64,000 bases of DNA from Candidatus Phosphoribacter baldrii (GTDB lineage Bacteria > Actinomycetota > Actinomycetes > Actinomycetales > Dermatophilaceae). The notes under the pieces are model-generated. The model worked only from the letters and a program-made list of their open reading frames with translations. It was not told the DNA's origin and ran no database searches. Position numbers and translations under genes: made by a program. The DNA lies in the NCBI GenBank assembly GCA_016704565.1, contig JADIZV010000002.1:558001-622000 (forward strand), in the 5' to 3' direction. Below, piece after piece: positions 8,787 to 18,498 of the stretch (position 1 is the stretch's first letter; the number at the start of each line of letters is the position of its first letter).

Positions 8787-10379
8787 GTGCGTTCTCCCCG
8801 GCCTCGCTCAACCCCGCCGGTCCCGCTTGACCATGTGGTCGAGTTGGCCTCGGCCCGGGTCGTCTCCGGGTCCGCTGCCGCTGTCTCGGTCCGGGGAGTG
8901 AGCCTCGACTCACGCTCGATCGCCCCCGGCGACCTGTATGCCGCCCTCCCGGGCGCCCACGCGCACGGTGCCCAATTCGCCTCCGCCGCAACGGCGGCTG
9001 GGGCTGTCGCCGTTCTCACCGACGAGGCCGGCGCGCTGCAGCTCGTTGCGCCTGCCTCGTCCAGCGATGTCGAGGTCCCCGTCCTCGTCGTCAGCGACCC
9101 GCGGGCCGTCCTCGGTGACGTTGCCGCTCTCGTCTACGCTCGCGCAGCGTCGGCGCTGCGGATGATCGGCATCACCGGCACCAACGGCAAGACGACGACG
9201 GCATACCTCGTCGAATCAGCGCTGCGCGCACTGGGCGCTCGCACCGGACTCATCGGCACGGTGGAGACACGCATCGGCGACGAGCGACTGGCCTCGGTCC
9301 GCACCACCCCGGAGGCCCCCGACCTGCACGCGATCCTTGCGGTCATGCACGAGCGGGGGACCGACTCGGTCGTCATGGAGGTCTCCAGCCACGCCCTGGC
9401 TCAACACCGGGTCGACGGGGTGCGCTATGACGTGGCGCTGTTCACCAACCTCTCTCAGGACCATCTGGACTTCCACGCCGACATGGCCGACTACTTCGAG
9501 GCCAAGGCGGGGCTGTTCACACAAGTGCGGGCCCGCCAGGGGGTCGTCTGCGTCGACGACGACTGGGGGGTCACGCTCGCCCAGCAGGGCGGCATACCCC
9601 TGGTCACCGTCTCGTCTCGACGCGAGGCCGACTGGACGCTCACCGCGGGCGATGACCCCCAGGTCGACCTGCTCGGCCCTGGCGGGCAGCGGCTGAGCGT
9701 CCCGTGTCACCTTCCCGGCACCTTCAACCGGGTCAACACCGCGATGGCTGCCGTCGCCCTCCTGAGCCTCGGGTATGCCGTCGCCGACGTTGAGCGGGCC
9801 ATGGCGCTGGAACCGGTGGTCCCGGGCCGGATGGAGCGGGTGTCCGTCGGCGGCGCCGACCATCCGCGCTGCGTGGTGGACTACGCCCATACTCCCGACG
9901 CGGTCGACGTGGCCCTGGGGGCGTTGCGGCCCAGCACCCCAGGGCTGCTCGTCGCCATCTTGGGGGCCGGGGGAGACCGCGACCGCAGCAAGCGCCGCGC
10001 GATGGGTGCCGCCGCTGCGAAGTGGGCCGACGTCATCTACGTCACCGACGACAACCCCCGCTCCGAGGACCCCGCGTCGATCCGCGACGAAGTGCTCGCG
10101 GGCGCGCGCGAGGGGCTGCCCTGGCACGCCGACCTGGCTCCCGACCCGCAGCGACGCCCCGGCCAGGTCCAGCGGATCACGTCAGCCGAGGGACGGGCCG
10201 CTCACATCGCCGCAGCCGTGGCGCAAGCCCGGCAGGTCCCCGGCTCCACCGTCGCCGTCCTCGGCAAGGGTCATGAGACCGGCCAGGACATCGGCGGGGT
10301 GGTGCACCCCTTCGACGACCGCGCCGCGCTCGCAGCCGCCCTCCGTGGTGAGCCCTACCGCCCGGAGGACGACCGATGA
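8787..10379 (+). CDS. murE: UDP-MurNAc-tripeptide synthetase (meso-DAP adding) MurE
   Basis: A 530-residue Mur ligase. G131-T-N-G-K-T-T-T is the ATP loop. The sequence D422-N-P-R425 in VTDDNPRSEDP is the known determinant for meso-diaminopimelate, so a DAP-type wall is predicted. Adds the third residue of the stem peptide in the cytoplasm. It starts 9 nt after ftsI, without a strong ribosome site, and overlaps murF by 4 nt. Confidence 0.95.
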   Translation: MRSPRPRSTPPVPLDHVVELASARVVSGSAAAVSVRGVSLDSRSIAPGDLYAALPGAHAHGAQFASAATAAGAVAVLTDEAGALQLVAPASSSDVEVPVLVVSDPRAVLGDVAALVYARAASALRMIGITGTNGKTTTAYLVESALRALGARTGLIGTVETRIGDERLASVRTTPEAPDLHAILAVMHERGTDSVVMEVSSHALAQHRVDGVRYDVALFTNLSQDHLDFHADMADYFEAKAGLFTQVRARQGVVCVDDDWGVTLAQQGGIPLVTVSSRREADWTLTAGDDPQVDLLGPGGQRLSVPCHLPGTFNRVNTAMAAVALLSLGYAVADVERAMALEPVVPGRMERVSVGGADHPRCVVDYAHTPDAVDVALGALRPSTPGLLVAILGAGGDRDRSKRRAMGAAAAKWADVIYVTDDNPRSEDPASIRDEVLAGAREGLPWHADLAPDPQRRPGQVQRITSAEGRAAHIAAAVAQARQVPGSTVAVLGKGHETGQDIGGVVHPFDDRAALAAALRGEPYRPEDDR

Positions 10380-11824
10380 TCCCGCGCACCCTTGCGCACC
10401 TCGCCCGCGCAACGGGAGCCCGGCTGCTGGATGCCGCGGGAGCTCCGGCCGCCCTGGACTCGGAGGCGGCGGCCGTCGTCGTCGACGGCCCGGTCGTCAC
10501 CGACTCGCGCGAGTGCCGGCCTGGCAGCCTCTATGTGGCCCGCATCGGCGAGCACGCCGACGGGCATGCCTTCATCGACGCGGCCGTCCAGTCGGGTGCG
10601 GTCGCCGCGCTCACCTCCCGGCCGATCATCGGCGTTCCGCACCTGGTCGTCGACGACGTCCAGACCGCCTTCGGAGCGCTGGCCCGGGCCGTGCTCGACG
10701 CGGCCCCCCACGTCACCGTCATCGGGATCACCGGCTCGTCCGGCAAGACCTCGACCAAGGACCTGCTCGCCCAGGTCCTCGCGACCGCCGGCGAGACCGT
10801 GGCGCCGGTGGGCTCCTTCAACGGCGAGATCGGCGTGCCGCTCACCGTCTGCCGGGTCACCCCGACCACGCGGTTCCTCGTCGCCGAGATGGGGGCCCGG
10901 GGGATCGGCCACATCGCCTACCTCACCCGGATCGCACCCCCTCAGATCGGCGTCGTGCTCAACGTCGGGTCCGCCCACGTCGGGGAGTTCGGCGGCCGCG
11001 ACAACATCGCCCGAGCCAAGGCTGAGTTGGTCCAGGCATTGCCCGCCGACGGGGTGGCCGTCCTCAACGCTGACGACCCGGTGGTCGCGGCGATGGCGGC
11101 GCACACGCAGGCTCGGGTGGTCCGGGTCGGCGAGAGTCCCGACGCTGACGTGCGCGCCGAGGACGTCATGCTCGACGCGAGCGGTCGACCGACCTTCGTC
11201 CTGGTCACCTCCGGGGGCAGCGCCAGGGTGATGCTGCGGCTGCACGGTCGCCACCACGTCGGGAACGCGCTCGCGGCTGCGGCGGTCGCGCTCGAATGTG
11301 GGCTGTCGTTGACCGACATCGGAACCGCCCTTGGGGAGGCCGGCCCGGTGAGCCGCTGGCGGATGGAGGTCACCGAGCGTCCGGACGGCGTGACCGTTGT
11401 CAACGACGCCTACAACGCCAACCCCGACTCGATGGGCGCGGCACTGAGCGCCTTGCACGCGATGGGGCAGCCCGAGGGCCGTCCCGAACGGCGCACGTGG
11501 GCGGTGCTCGGGGAGATGCTCGAGTTGGGGGCCGACGCTCAAGCCGAGCACGAGGGCGTGGGCGCGACCGTGGTCGCTCAAGACGTCGACCGGCTTGTTG
11601 TCGTCGGGCCCGGCGCCGCACCGATCGGAGACGGAGCCGTGGCGGCCGGTATGCCGCCCACCCACCTGTCGCGCGTGCCGGACACGGACACGGCATACGA
11701 GCTGCTGTCTGAGAATCTCCGCCCCGGTGACGTCGTGTTGGTCAAGTCGAGCAACGCGGCGGGGCTACGGTGGCTCGGGGACCGCGTCGCCGAGACGGTC
11801 ACCGGGAGCGAGGTCGGGTCGTGA
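10376..11824 (+). CDS. murF: UDP-MurNAc-tripeptide:D-Ala-D-Ala ligase MurF
   Basis: A 482-residue Mur ligase with GITGSSGKTSTKDLLAQVLA as ATP loop (near residue 120) and NDAYNANPDSM in the last third, typical of MurF. Adds D-Ala-D-Ala to the stem peptide, completing the cytoplasmic precursor. ATGA overlap with murE and GTGA overlap with mraY. Confidence 0.95.
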   Translation: MIPRTLAHLARATGARLLDAAGAPAALDSEAAAVVVDGPVVTDSRECRPGSLYVARIGEHADGHAFIDAAVQSGAVAALTSRPIIGVPHLVVDDVQTAFGALARAVLDAAPHVTVIGITGSSGKTSTKDLLAQVLATAGETVAPVGSFNGEIGVPLTVCRVTPTTRFLVAEMGARGIGHIAYLTRIAPPQIGVVLNVGSAHVGEFGGRDNIARAKAELVQALPADGVAVLNADDPVVAAMAAHTQARVVRVGESPDADVRAEDVMLDASGRPTFVLVTSGGSARVMLRLHGRHHVGNALAAAAVALECGLSLTDIGTALGEAGPVSRWRMEVTERPDGVTVVNDAYNANPDSMGAALSALHAMGQPEGRPERRTWAVLGEMLELGADAQAEHEGVGATVVAQDVDRLVVVGPGAAPIGDGAVAAGMPPTHLSRVPDTDTAYELLSENLRPGDVVLVKSSNAAGLRWLGDRVAETVTGSEVGS

Positions 11825-12903
11825 AGGGCGTATTGGTGGCCGCAGCCACCTCGCTCGTGCTCGCCCTGCTGGGCACTCCGTGGTTCATCAAGTGGCTGGT
11901 CAAGAAGCAATACGGCCAGTTCATCCGCGACGACGGACCCACCTCCCACCGGACCAAGCGCGGCACGCCCACCATGGGCGGCACGGTCATCGTCGGTGCC
12001 ACCCTCGCGGCCTACTTCCTCTCCCACCTGGTCCTGGGCACCTGGCCGTCGGTGAGCGGACTGCTCGTGCTGTTCCTCATGACCGGGCTGGCGCTGGTGG
12101 GTTTCCTCGACGACTTCATCAAGATCTCGCGGCAACGCAGCCTCGGCTTGCGGACCAAGCAGAAACTGCTCGGGCAGGGCCTGGTCGGGGTCACCTTCGC
12201 GGTGCTCGCGCTGCAGTTCGAGAACGCCGGCTACCGCACCCCGGCCTCGACAGCGATCTCGTTCGTCCGCGACACACAGTTCGACCTGGCCTTCGCCGGC
12301 CCGGCCATCGGATTGGTCTTGTTCGTCCTGTGGGCCAACTTCATCATCACGGCGATGTCCAACGGGGCCAACCTCACCGACGGCCTCGACGGCCTGGCGA
12401 CCGGTGCCTCGACGATGATCTTCGGCGCCTACCTGCTCATCGGGATCTGGACGAGCAACCAGAACTGTCAGACCAACCCGGGCCTGAAGTGCTACGAGGT
12501 CCGCGACAGCCTCGACCTGGCCATCGTCGCCGCGGCCGGCATGGGTGCCTGCTTCGGCTTCCTCTGGTGGAACGCATCCCCCGCCAAGATCTTCATGGGC
12601 GACACGGGCTCCCTCGGCCTCGGCGGCGCCATCGCGGGTCTGGCGATCACCACCCGCACCGAGTTCCTCTCGGTCATCCTCGCGGGCCTGTTCGTGCTGG
12701 AAACGCTCTCCGTGCTCATCCAGGTGAGCGTCTTCAAGACGACCCGCAAACGGTTCTTCCGGATGGCGCCCCTGCATCACCACTTCGAGATGCTCGGGTG
12801 GGAGCAGATCACAGTCGTCATCCGGTTCTGGATCATCGCCGGGCTGTTCGCCGCGCTCGGCCTGGGCATCTTCTACGCCGAATGGGTGGTGGGCTCGACA
12901 TGA
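11821..12903 (+). CDS. mraY: Phospho-MurNAc-pentapeptide translocase MraY
   Basis: The GTG at 11821 overlaps the murF stop and gives 360 residues, the family length; the frame is open upstream but that stretch has no family match. About ten membrane segments. Signature motifs: GTPTMGG, FLDDFIK, NLTDGLDGLATG and the HHHFE motif near the C-terminus. Forms lipid I on the inner face of the membrane. ATGA overlap with murD. Confidence 0.95.
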   Translation: MKGVLVAAATSLVLALLGTPWFIKWLVKKQYGQFIRDDGPTSHRTKRGTPTMGGTVIVGATLAAYFLSHLVLGTWPSVSGLLVLFLMTGLALVGFLDDFIKISRQRSLGLRTKQKLLGQGLVGVTFAVLALQFENAGYRTPASTAISFVRDTQFDLAFAGPAIGLVLFVLWANFIITAMSNGANLTDGLDGLATGASTMIFGAYLLIGIWTSNQNCQTNPGLKCYEVRDSLDLAIVAAAGMGACFGFLWWNASPAKIFMGDTGSLGLGGAIAGLAITTRTEFLSVILAGLFVLETLSVLIQVSVFKTTRKRFFRMAPLHHHFEMLGWEQITVVIRFWIIAGLFAALGLGIFYAEWVVGST

Positions 12904-14462
12904 CCGAGCTGGACGAGCTCTCGGGGGCGGCAGACCACGGTTACGAGCCGCGGCCCGGGCTCACCCACCGCGACGCCGACTGGTCGGGCCTGCGGGTCCT
13001 CGTCGCCGGCCTGGGCATCAGTGGGTTCGCCGCCGCCGACGCGCTCTGGGAGCGTGGCGCCGTCGTCACCGTTGTCGACGCCAGCCCTCCCGGCGCGTCG
13101 AAGGCGGTCGACGAACGGGCCCAGATCCTTGCCGTGCTCGGCGTGGACGTCCGCCTCGGCCCGGACCACACGCAGGGTATGCCGTCCTCCCCGGCTCACG
13201 ACCTCGTCGTCACCTCCCCGGGCTGGCGCCCCACCCACCCGGTGCTCGCTGATGCGGCCGCGCACGGCATACCCATCTGGGGGGAGGTGGAGCTCGCCTG
13301 GCGGATGCGCGCCCGAGAAGGTGCGGCTCCCTGGCTCACGGTGACCGGGACCAACGGCAAGACGACGACCGTCAACATGCTGGCGAGCATCCTTCGGGCG
13401 GCCGGGCTGCGGGCGACGAGCGCCGGCAACGTCGGCACCCCGTTGCTTGAGGCCGTCCTACATCCGCAGCCCTATGACGTGCTCGCGGTCGAGCTGTCCA
13501 GCTTCCAGCTGTATTGGCAGCGCTCGCTGTCCCCGGTCGCCTCGGCCTGCCTCAACGTCGCGGCCGACCACATCGACTGGCATGGGTCCTTCGAGGACTA
13601 CTTGCTGGCCAAGGGTCGGGTGTTCCGCAACACCCATATCGCCTGCATCTACAACGTCGGCGACCCGCTCACCGAACAGCTGGTCATCGATGCCGACGTC
13701 ATTGACGGGTGTCGTGCCGTCGGCTTCACGCTGGGGGTGCCTGCGCCGTCGATGCTCGGGCTGGTCGATGACGTGCTCGCCGACCGGGCGTTCGTCGAAG
13801 CACGCCAGCACTCCGCCGCCGAGCTGGCCACCATCGCCGACGTGCAGGGCGAGGCACCCTCGATCGCTCCGCATTACCTCGCCAACGCCCTGGCGGCCGC
13901 GGCCCTGGCCCGGGCCTACGGCGTGGGTCCCATCTCGGTCCGTGACGGGCTGCGGTCGTTCCGGCCCGACCCGCACCGGATCGCCGAGGTGGCCACCGTT
14001 GGGGGCGTGCGGTATGTCAACGACTCCAAGGCGACCAACCCGCACGCCGCGGAGGCCGCGTTGGCGTCCTTCGACTGTGTGGTCTGGGTCGCGGGCGGTC
14101 TGCTCAAGGGCGCGGACGTGGATGCGCTCGTCGAGAAGGTCGCCGGCAGGTTGCGCGGGGTTGTCCTCATTGGCGCCGACCGGGCTCAGATCGCGGATGC
14201 GCTGGCCCGACACGCCCCGGATGTCCCGGTCGTCGATGCCGGTGGGCCGGACACTGGGGGAATGCAGACGACGGGGGATGACGCCGACCTGATCATGGAC
14301 CGGGTCGTGGCCCGCGCTGCCGACCTGGCGCGCCCAGGGGACGTCGTCCTGTTGGCACCTGCGGCCGCGTCGATGGACATGTTCGTCAACTATGGACAGC
14401 GCGGTAGCGCGTTCGAGCGAGCCGTCGCGCGGTTGGCCCAGCGGTCGGGGCCCCAGCAGTGA
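12900..14462 (+). CDS. murD: UDP-MurNAc-L-Ala:D-Glu ligase MurD
   Basis: The ATG at 12900 overlaps the mraY stop. 520 residues, with Rossmann-like GLGISGFAAADAL at the start, G150-TNGKTTTVNML as ATP loop, and VNDSKATNPHAAEAAL downstream. Adds D-glutamate to UDP-MurNAc-L-alanine. A much longer open frame through mraY exists in the same phase but is an antiphase artefact. GTGA overlap with ftsW. Confidence 0.95.
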   Translation: MTELDELSGAADHGYEPRPGLTHRDADWSGLRVLVAGLGISGFAAADALWERGAVVTVVDASPPGASKAVDERAQILAVLGVDVRLGPDHTQGMPSSPAHDLVVTSPGWRPTHPVLADAAAHGIPIWGEVELAWRMRAREGAAPWLTVTGTNGKTTTVNMLASILRAAGLRATSAGNVGTPLLEAVLHPQPYDVLAVELSSFQLYWQRSLSPVASACLNVAADHIDWHGSFEDYLLAKGRVFRNTHIACIYNVGDPLTEQLVIDADVIDGCRAVGFTLGVPAPSMLGLVDDVLADRAFVEARQHSAAELATIADVQGEAPSIAPHYLANALAAAALARAYGVGPISVRDGLRSFRPDPHRIAEVATVGGVRYVNDSKATNPHAAEAALASFDCVVWVAGGLLKGADVDALVEKVAGRLRGVVLIGADRAQIADALARHAPDVPVVDAGGPDTGGMQTTGDDADLIMDRVVARAADLARPGDVVLLAPAAASMDMFVNYGQRGSAFERAVARLAQRSGPQQ

Positions 14463-15781
14463 CGAGCACGATCGACCGTCCGGGGCGGGCACCGCGTTCG
14501 GTGGGTGCCGCGGACGGGGGCGCCCGATCCCGGGTCGCGGATGTCGGTGGGGCCGCCCAGCCGGGGTTGTCCTCGTCGCTGACGTCGCTGGCGCGCCGTT
14601 TCGACAGCCCGGTCACCTCGTATTACCTCATCGTCGGCACGACCACCGCGCTGCTGCTCATCGGTCTCGTGATGGTGTTGTCCGCCTCGATGGTGACCTC
14701 CTACAAGGACGATGGTTCGTCGTATGCCGTGTTCCTCAACCAGGCGCGGTTCGCCGGGATCGGTCTGGTGGGTGCGGTCATCGCGGCGCGCCTGTCGGTG
14801 GCCTGGTGGAAGCGGCTGGCCATCCCGTCCCTCGGGGTCGCCGTCCTGCTGCAAGCCCTGGTCTTCGTCCCGGGCCTCGGTCTGTCCAAGGGCGGCAACC
14901 GCAACTGGCTCAAGCTCACCTCGACCTTGTCGCTGCAACCCTCCGAACTGACCAAGATCGGCCTGGTGCTCGTCGGGGCCCTCATCCTGGCCAACAAGCG
15001 CGCCCTGCTCGGCCGGGTGTCGCACGCGATCGTTCCCTACCTGGTCCCGGTGGCCGCCGTGACGATCGGCTTGGTCCTCGTCGGCCACGACCTCGGCACC
15101 GCCTTGGTCCTCATCGCGATCGTCGGCGCCGTCATGTATGCCGCGGGCGTGCCTGGACGGCTGTTCGTGGCCGCCGTGGGCGCGGCCGCTGTCCTCGCGG
15201 CGGTCCTCGTGCTCACCAGCGCCAACCGGATGGATCGCATCACCAACTGGCTCTCCGGCTCGTGCAACGACCCCAACGGGGAATGCGGTCAGGCGGTCCA
15301 CGGGCTTTATGCCCTCGCCGACGGTGGCTGGTGGGGGGTCGGGCTGGGGGCGAGCAAAGAGAAGTGGTCCTGGCTCCCCGAGGCGCACAACGACTTCATC
15401 TTCGCCATCATCGGCGAGGAGCTCGGGCTGCCTGGGACGTTCATCATCCTGGCGCTGTTCGCCGTCATTGCGACTGCGTGCTACCGGATCGTCAGCCGCT
15501 CGACCGACCAGTTCGTCCGGATCGCGGCCGCGGGCGCGATGGCCTGGATCCTCGGCCAAGCGATGATCAACATCGGCGCCGTCATCGGCCTCCTCCCCGT
15601 CATCGGGGTCCCGCTGCCGCTCGTCTCGGCGGGAGGCTCGGCCCTGGTGACGACCCTGCTGGCCATGGGGATGTTGGTGTCGTTCGCGCGCACCGAGCCT
15701 GGCGCTGCCGAGATCCTCGCGGCCCGGCCCGGGGTCATCAAACGGTCCCTGGCCGTCCTGCCCCGCCGCCGTCAGCGGTGA
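14459..15781 (+). CDS. ftsW: Peptidoglycan glycosyltransferase FtsW
   Basis: A 440-residue SEDS protein with a cytoplasmic tail of about 55 residues and some ten membrane segments. Motifs: GLGLSKGGNRNWL, PSELTKIGLVL, GHDLGTALVL, EAHNDFIFAIIGEELG and the PLPLVSAGGSALV end motif. Polymerises glycan at the septum with FtsI as cognate PBP. GTG start overlaps murD. Confidence 0.95.
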   Translation: MTSTIDRPGRAPRSVGAADGGARSRVADVGGAAQPGLSSSLTSLARRFDSPVTSYYLIVGTTTALLLIGLVMVLSASMVTSYKDDGSSYAVFLNQARFAGIGLVGAVIAARLSVAWWKRLAIPSLGVAVLLQALVFVPGLGLSKGGNRNWLKLTSTLSLQPSELTKIGLVLVGALILANKRALLGRVSHAIVPYLVPVAAVTIGLVLVGHDLGTALVLIAIVGAVMYAAGVPGRLFVAAVGAAAVLAAVLVLTSANRMDRITNWLSGSCNDPNGECGQAVHGLYALADGGWWGVGLGASKEKWSWLPEAHNDFIFAIIGEELGLPGTFIILALFAVIATACYRIVSRSTDQFVRIAAAGAMAWILGQAMINIGAVIGLLPVIGVPLPLVSAGGSALVTTLLAMGMLVSFARTEPGAAEILAARPGVIKRSLAVLPRRRQR

Positions 15782-15802
15782 CCCGACCGGAAGTCCCTTG
15801 AC

Positions 15803-16972
15803 ATGACCCCATCTTCAGGCGTGCCCGACGGCCCCGCAGCCACGACTCCCATGACGCCCACACCTCCCACAACTCCGACAACTCCCAGTTCCGTGCTCCT
15901 CGCAGGAGGAGGCACGACCGGACACGTCGCCCCACTGTTGGCCACCGCCGACGCGCTGCGCCGACGGATCCCGGGCATCACTGTGACGGCCCTGGGCACG
16001 CAGTCCGGGCTGGAGGCCCGGATCGTGCCCGAGCGCGGCTACGACCTGCGTTTCGTTCCGCGAGTTCCGTTGCCCCGCAAGCCTGATGCCGCGCTCGTCC
16101 GGTTCCCTGGGGCCCTGCGTGCCGCGGTGGACGCCGCTGGCCAGGCCATCGACCAGACCGGCGCCCACGTCGTCGTCGGTTTCGGGGGCTATGTCTCCTC
16201 ACCGGCCTACCTCGCGGCTCGGCGACGCGGCATACCGATCGTCGTCCACGAGGCGAACGCGCGACCGGGCTTCGCCAACCGACTGGGCGCCCGCCTGACC
16301 CGCCACGTCGCGACGACCTTCGCCTCCACCCGACTGCCACACGCCACCTGCCTGGGTATGCCGTTGCGTCAGGAGATCTCCGGGTTGGACCGTTCCGCGC
16401 TCCGTGCCGAGGCTCGGGGCGCCTTCGGGCTTGACCCGGACCGCACGACGCTGCTCGTCACCGGCGGTTCGCTCGGCGCGGCCAGGCTCAACCAGACGAT
16501 GGCGGCGCGCAGCCGGGAGCTCACCGCAGCCGGCGTCCAGGTGCTCCACGCCACCGGGGCGGGCAAGGGGTTCGTCCCCGAGCGGGACCCGCAGGCGGCG
16601 CCTTACGTGGTGCTGGAGTATGTCGACCGGATGGACCTCGCGTATGCCGCCGCTGACGTCGTCGTCTGCCGCGCCGGCGCCGGGACGGTGTGCGAACTCA
16701 CCGCAGTAGGTCTGCCCGCCGTCTACGTCCCGCTGCCGGTCGGCAACGGCGAACAGCGGTTCAACGCGGCCGACGTCGTCGCGGCAGGAGGCGGCATTCT
16801 CGTCGAGGACGCGGCCCTCACCCCAGTCTGGGTCGAGGTCGTCCTGCTGCCGCTGCTCACCGACCTCGCCCGGATCGCCCGGATGGGCGCTGCCGCTGCC
16901 ACGGTCGGTCGACGTGACGGCGACGAAGCATTGGTCGATCTCATCCTCGATGCGTTCGCGAGGCGTCGATGA
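15803..16972 (+). CDS. murG: UDP-GlcNAc:lipid I transferase MurG
   Basis: 389 residues. About 30 Pro/Thr-rich residues precede the catalytic fold, then the G35-G-G-T-T-G-H41 glycine loop, GFGGYVSSPAYLAA, HEANARPGFANR and VTGGSLGAARLNQ. The C-terminal nucleotide half has CRAGAGTVCELTAVGLP. Makes lipid II at the inner membrane face. The long tail means a later start is possible, but no better ribosome site was seen. ATGA overlap with murC. Confidence 0.94.
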   Translation: MTPSSGVPDGPAATTPMTPTPPTTPTTPSSVLLAGGGTTGHVAPLLATADALRRRIPGITVTALGTQSGLEARIVPERGYDLRFVPRVPLPRKPDAALVRFPGALRAAVDAAGQAIDQTGAHVVVGFGGYVSSPAYLAARRRGIPIVVHEANARPGFANRLGARLTRHVATTFASTRLPHATCLGMPLRQEISGLDRSALRAEARGAFGLDPDRTTLLVTGGSLGAARLNQTMAARSRELTAAGVQVLHATGAGKGFVPERDPQAAPYVVLEYVDRMDLAYAAADVVVCRAGAGTVCELTAVGLPAVYVPLPVGNGEQRFNAADVVAAGGGILVEDAALTPVWVEVVLLPLLTDLARIARMGAAAATVGRRDGDEALVDLILDAFARRR

Positions 16973-18498
16973 CGGGGCCTGTGGGGCTGCCACCGACCCG
17001 GTTCGACTACACCGCCCCCGCGGTCGCTGTTGCGGCGCTCGGCCCCGTCCACCTCATCGGCATCGGTGGGGCCGGTATGTCGGGGATCGCCAGGATGTTG
17101 CGCGACCGCGGGGTCCGCGTGACCGGCTCGGACTCGCGCGACTCGGCCGCCCTGCAGGCGCTCGCCGCCGAGGGCATCTCGGTCCAGGTCGGCCATGACG
17201 TCACGGCCGTGACCGCGGCCCACACGGCCGTCGTATCCTCGGCGATCCGCGAGGACAACCCCGAGCTGACGGCCGCTCGGGCCGCTGGGCTGCGAGTCTT
17301 GCACCGTTCTCAGGCCCTGGCCGCACTCGCCGCCGACTCCCGTTGCCGGATCGCCGTGGCGGGAGCCAACGGCAAGACGACCACCTCGTCGATGCTCGCT
17401 GCGGTGCTCACGGCAGCCGGATGGGACCCGTCGTATGCCGTCGGGGGAGACCCCGTGCAGCTGCCGGTCAACGCTCACCTCGGCCAGGGCGATACGTTCG
17501 TCATCGAGGCCGACGAGAGCGACGGGTCGTTCGTCGGCTATCGCCCGCACGTCGCGCTGGTGACGAGCGTGCAGCCCGACCACCTGGACTTCTACGGGAC
17601 GGCCGCGGCCGTGGAAGCGGGCTATCGGGCCTTCGTCGGGACCATCGAGCCGGGCGGGCTGCTCGTCGCCTGCGTCGATGACCCGGGCGCTCGACGGCTG
17701 GCTGACGCTGCTGCAGCGGCGGGCGTGCGGGTTGTCCGATATGGCACGAGCGACGATGCCGATGTGCGCTTGACCGACCTCGACCCGACCGGGCTGGGAG
17801 CCCGCGCGAGCGTCGACGTCGACGGGACGGCATACCCCTTGCGGTTGTCCGTGCCTGGGGAACACAACCTGTTCAATGCTGCCGGAGTGCTGGCGGCGGC
17901 GGTGAGCGCGCTCCCCTGGGACGAGCCAGCCCCGGCGCGCCGAGCCCCGGAACGGGTGACCCAATGGCTGGACCTCTTGTGGAGGTTTAGGGGAGTGCGG
18001 CGGCGTTTTGAGCGAGTAGGCGACGCCGGCGGCGTGACGATCGTCGATGACTATGCGCACAACCCGGCGAAGGTTCGCGCCGCCGTGGCGACCGGCCGTG
18101 GAGCGCTCCCTCACGGCGGTCGACTTGTCGTCGTCTTCCAGCCTCACCTCTACTCCCGCACGCGTGACTTCGCGGCCGAGTTCGGGGCGGCGCTCGCTCC
18201 AGCCGACCTCGTTGTCGTCACCGATGTGTATGCCGCCCGCGAAGACCCCATCCCGGGCGTCACCGGGGCGCTGGTTGCCGATGCGGTGCGGGCCGTGCGC
18301 CCGCAGACCGAGGTCAAGTTCGTGCCTGGGCCGGCCGATCTCGTTCCCACGGTGATCGGCGCGGTGCGCCCCGGGGACCTCGTTATCACCATCGGCGCTG
18401 GCGACATCACCGGCGTCGGACCAGCGTTGCTGGAGCGGCTCGAGCTTCCGGATCAGCGTGGTGGCCGGGTGGCCGACCCGACGGTGGAGGCGATCTGA
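16969..18498 (+). CDS. murC: UDP-MurNAc:L-Ala ligase MurC
   Basis: 509 residues: GIGGAGMSGIARML near residue 30, then G132-A-N-G-K136-T-T-T and DESDGSFVGYRP. The C-terminal domain has VDDYAHNPAKVRA and VVFQPHLYSRTRDF. Catalyses the first amino acid addition to UDP-MurNAc. Shares one base with the ftsQ start. Confidence 0.95.
   Translation: MTGPVGLPPTRFDYTAPAVAVAALGPVHLIGIGGAGMSGIARMLRDRGVRVTGSDSRDSAALQALAAEGISVQVGHDVTAVTAAHTAVVSSAIREDNPELTAARAAGLRVLHRSQALAALAADSRCRIAVAGANGKTTTSSMLAAVLTAAGWDPSYAVGGDPVQLPVNAHLGQGDTFVIEADESDGSFVGYRPHVALVTSVQPDHLDFYGTAAAVEAGYRAFVGTIEPGGLLVACVDDPGARRLADAAAAAGVRVVRYGTSDDADVRLTDLDPTGLGARASVDVDGTAYPLRLSVPGEHNLFNAAGVLAAAVSALPWDEPAPARRAPERVTQWLDLLWRFRGVRRRFERVGDAGGVTIVDDYAHNPAKVRAAVATGRGALPHGGRLVVVFQPHLYSRTRDFAAEFGAALAPADLVVVTDVYAAREDPIPGVTGALVADAVRAVRPQTEVKFVPGPADLVPTVIGAVRPGDLVITIGAGDITGVGPALLERLELPDQRGGRVADPTVEAI

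Noticed and set aside
11595..12899. In-phase upstream extension of murD through mraY (955 codons in all)
   Set aside because: The stretch is out of frame with murF and mraY, Arg/Pro-rich, and murD has a natural ATGA start at 12900.
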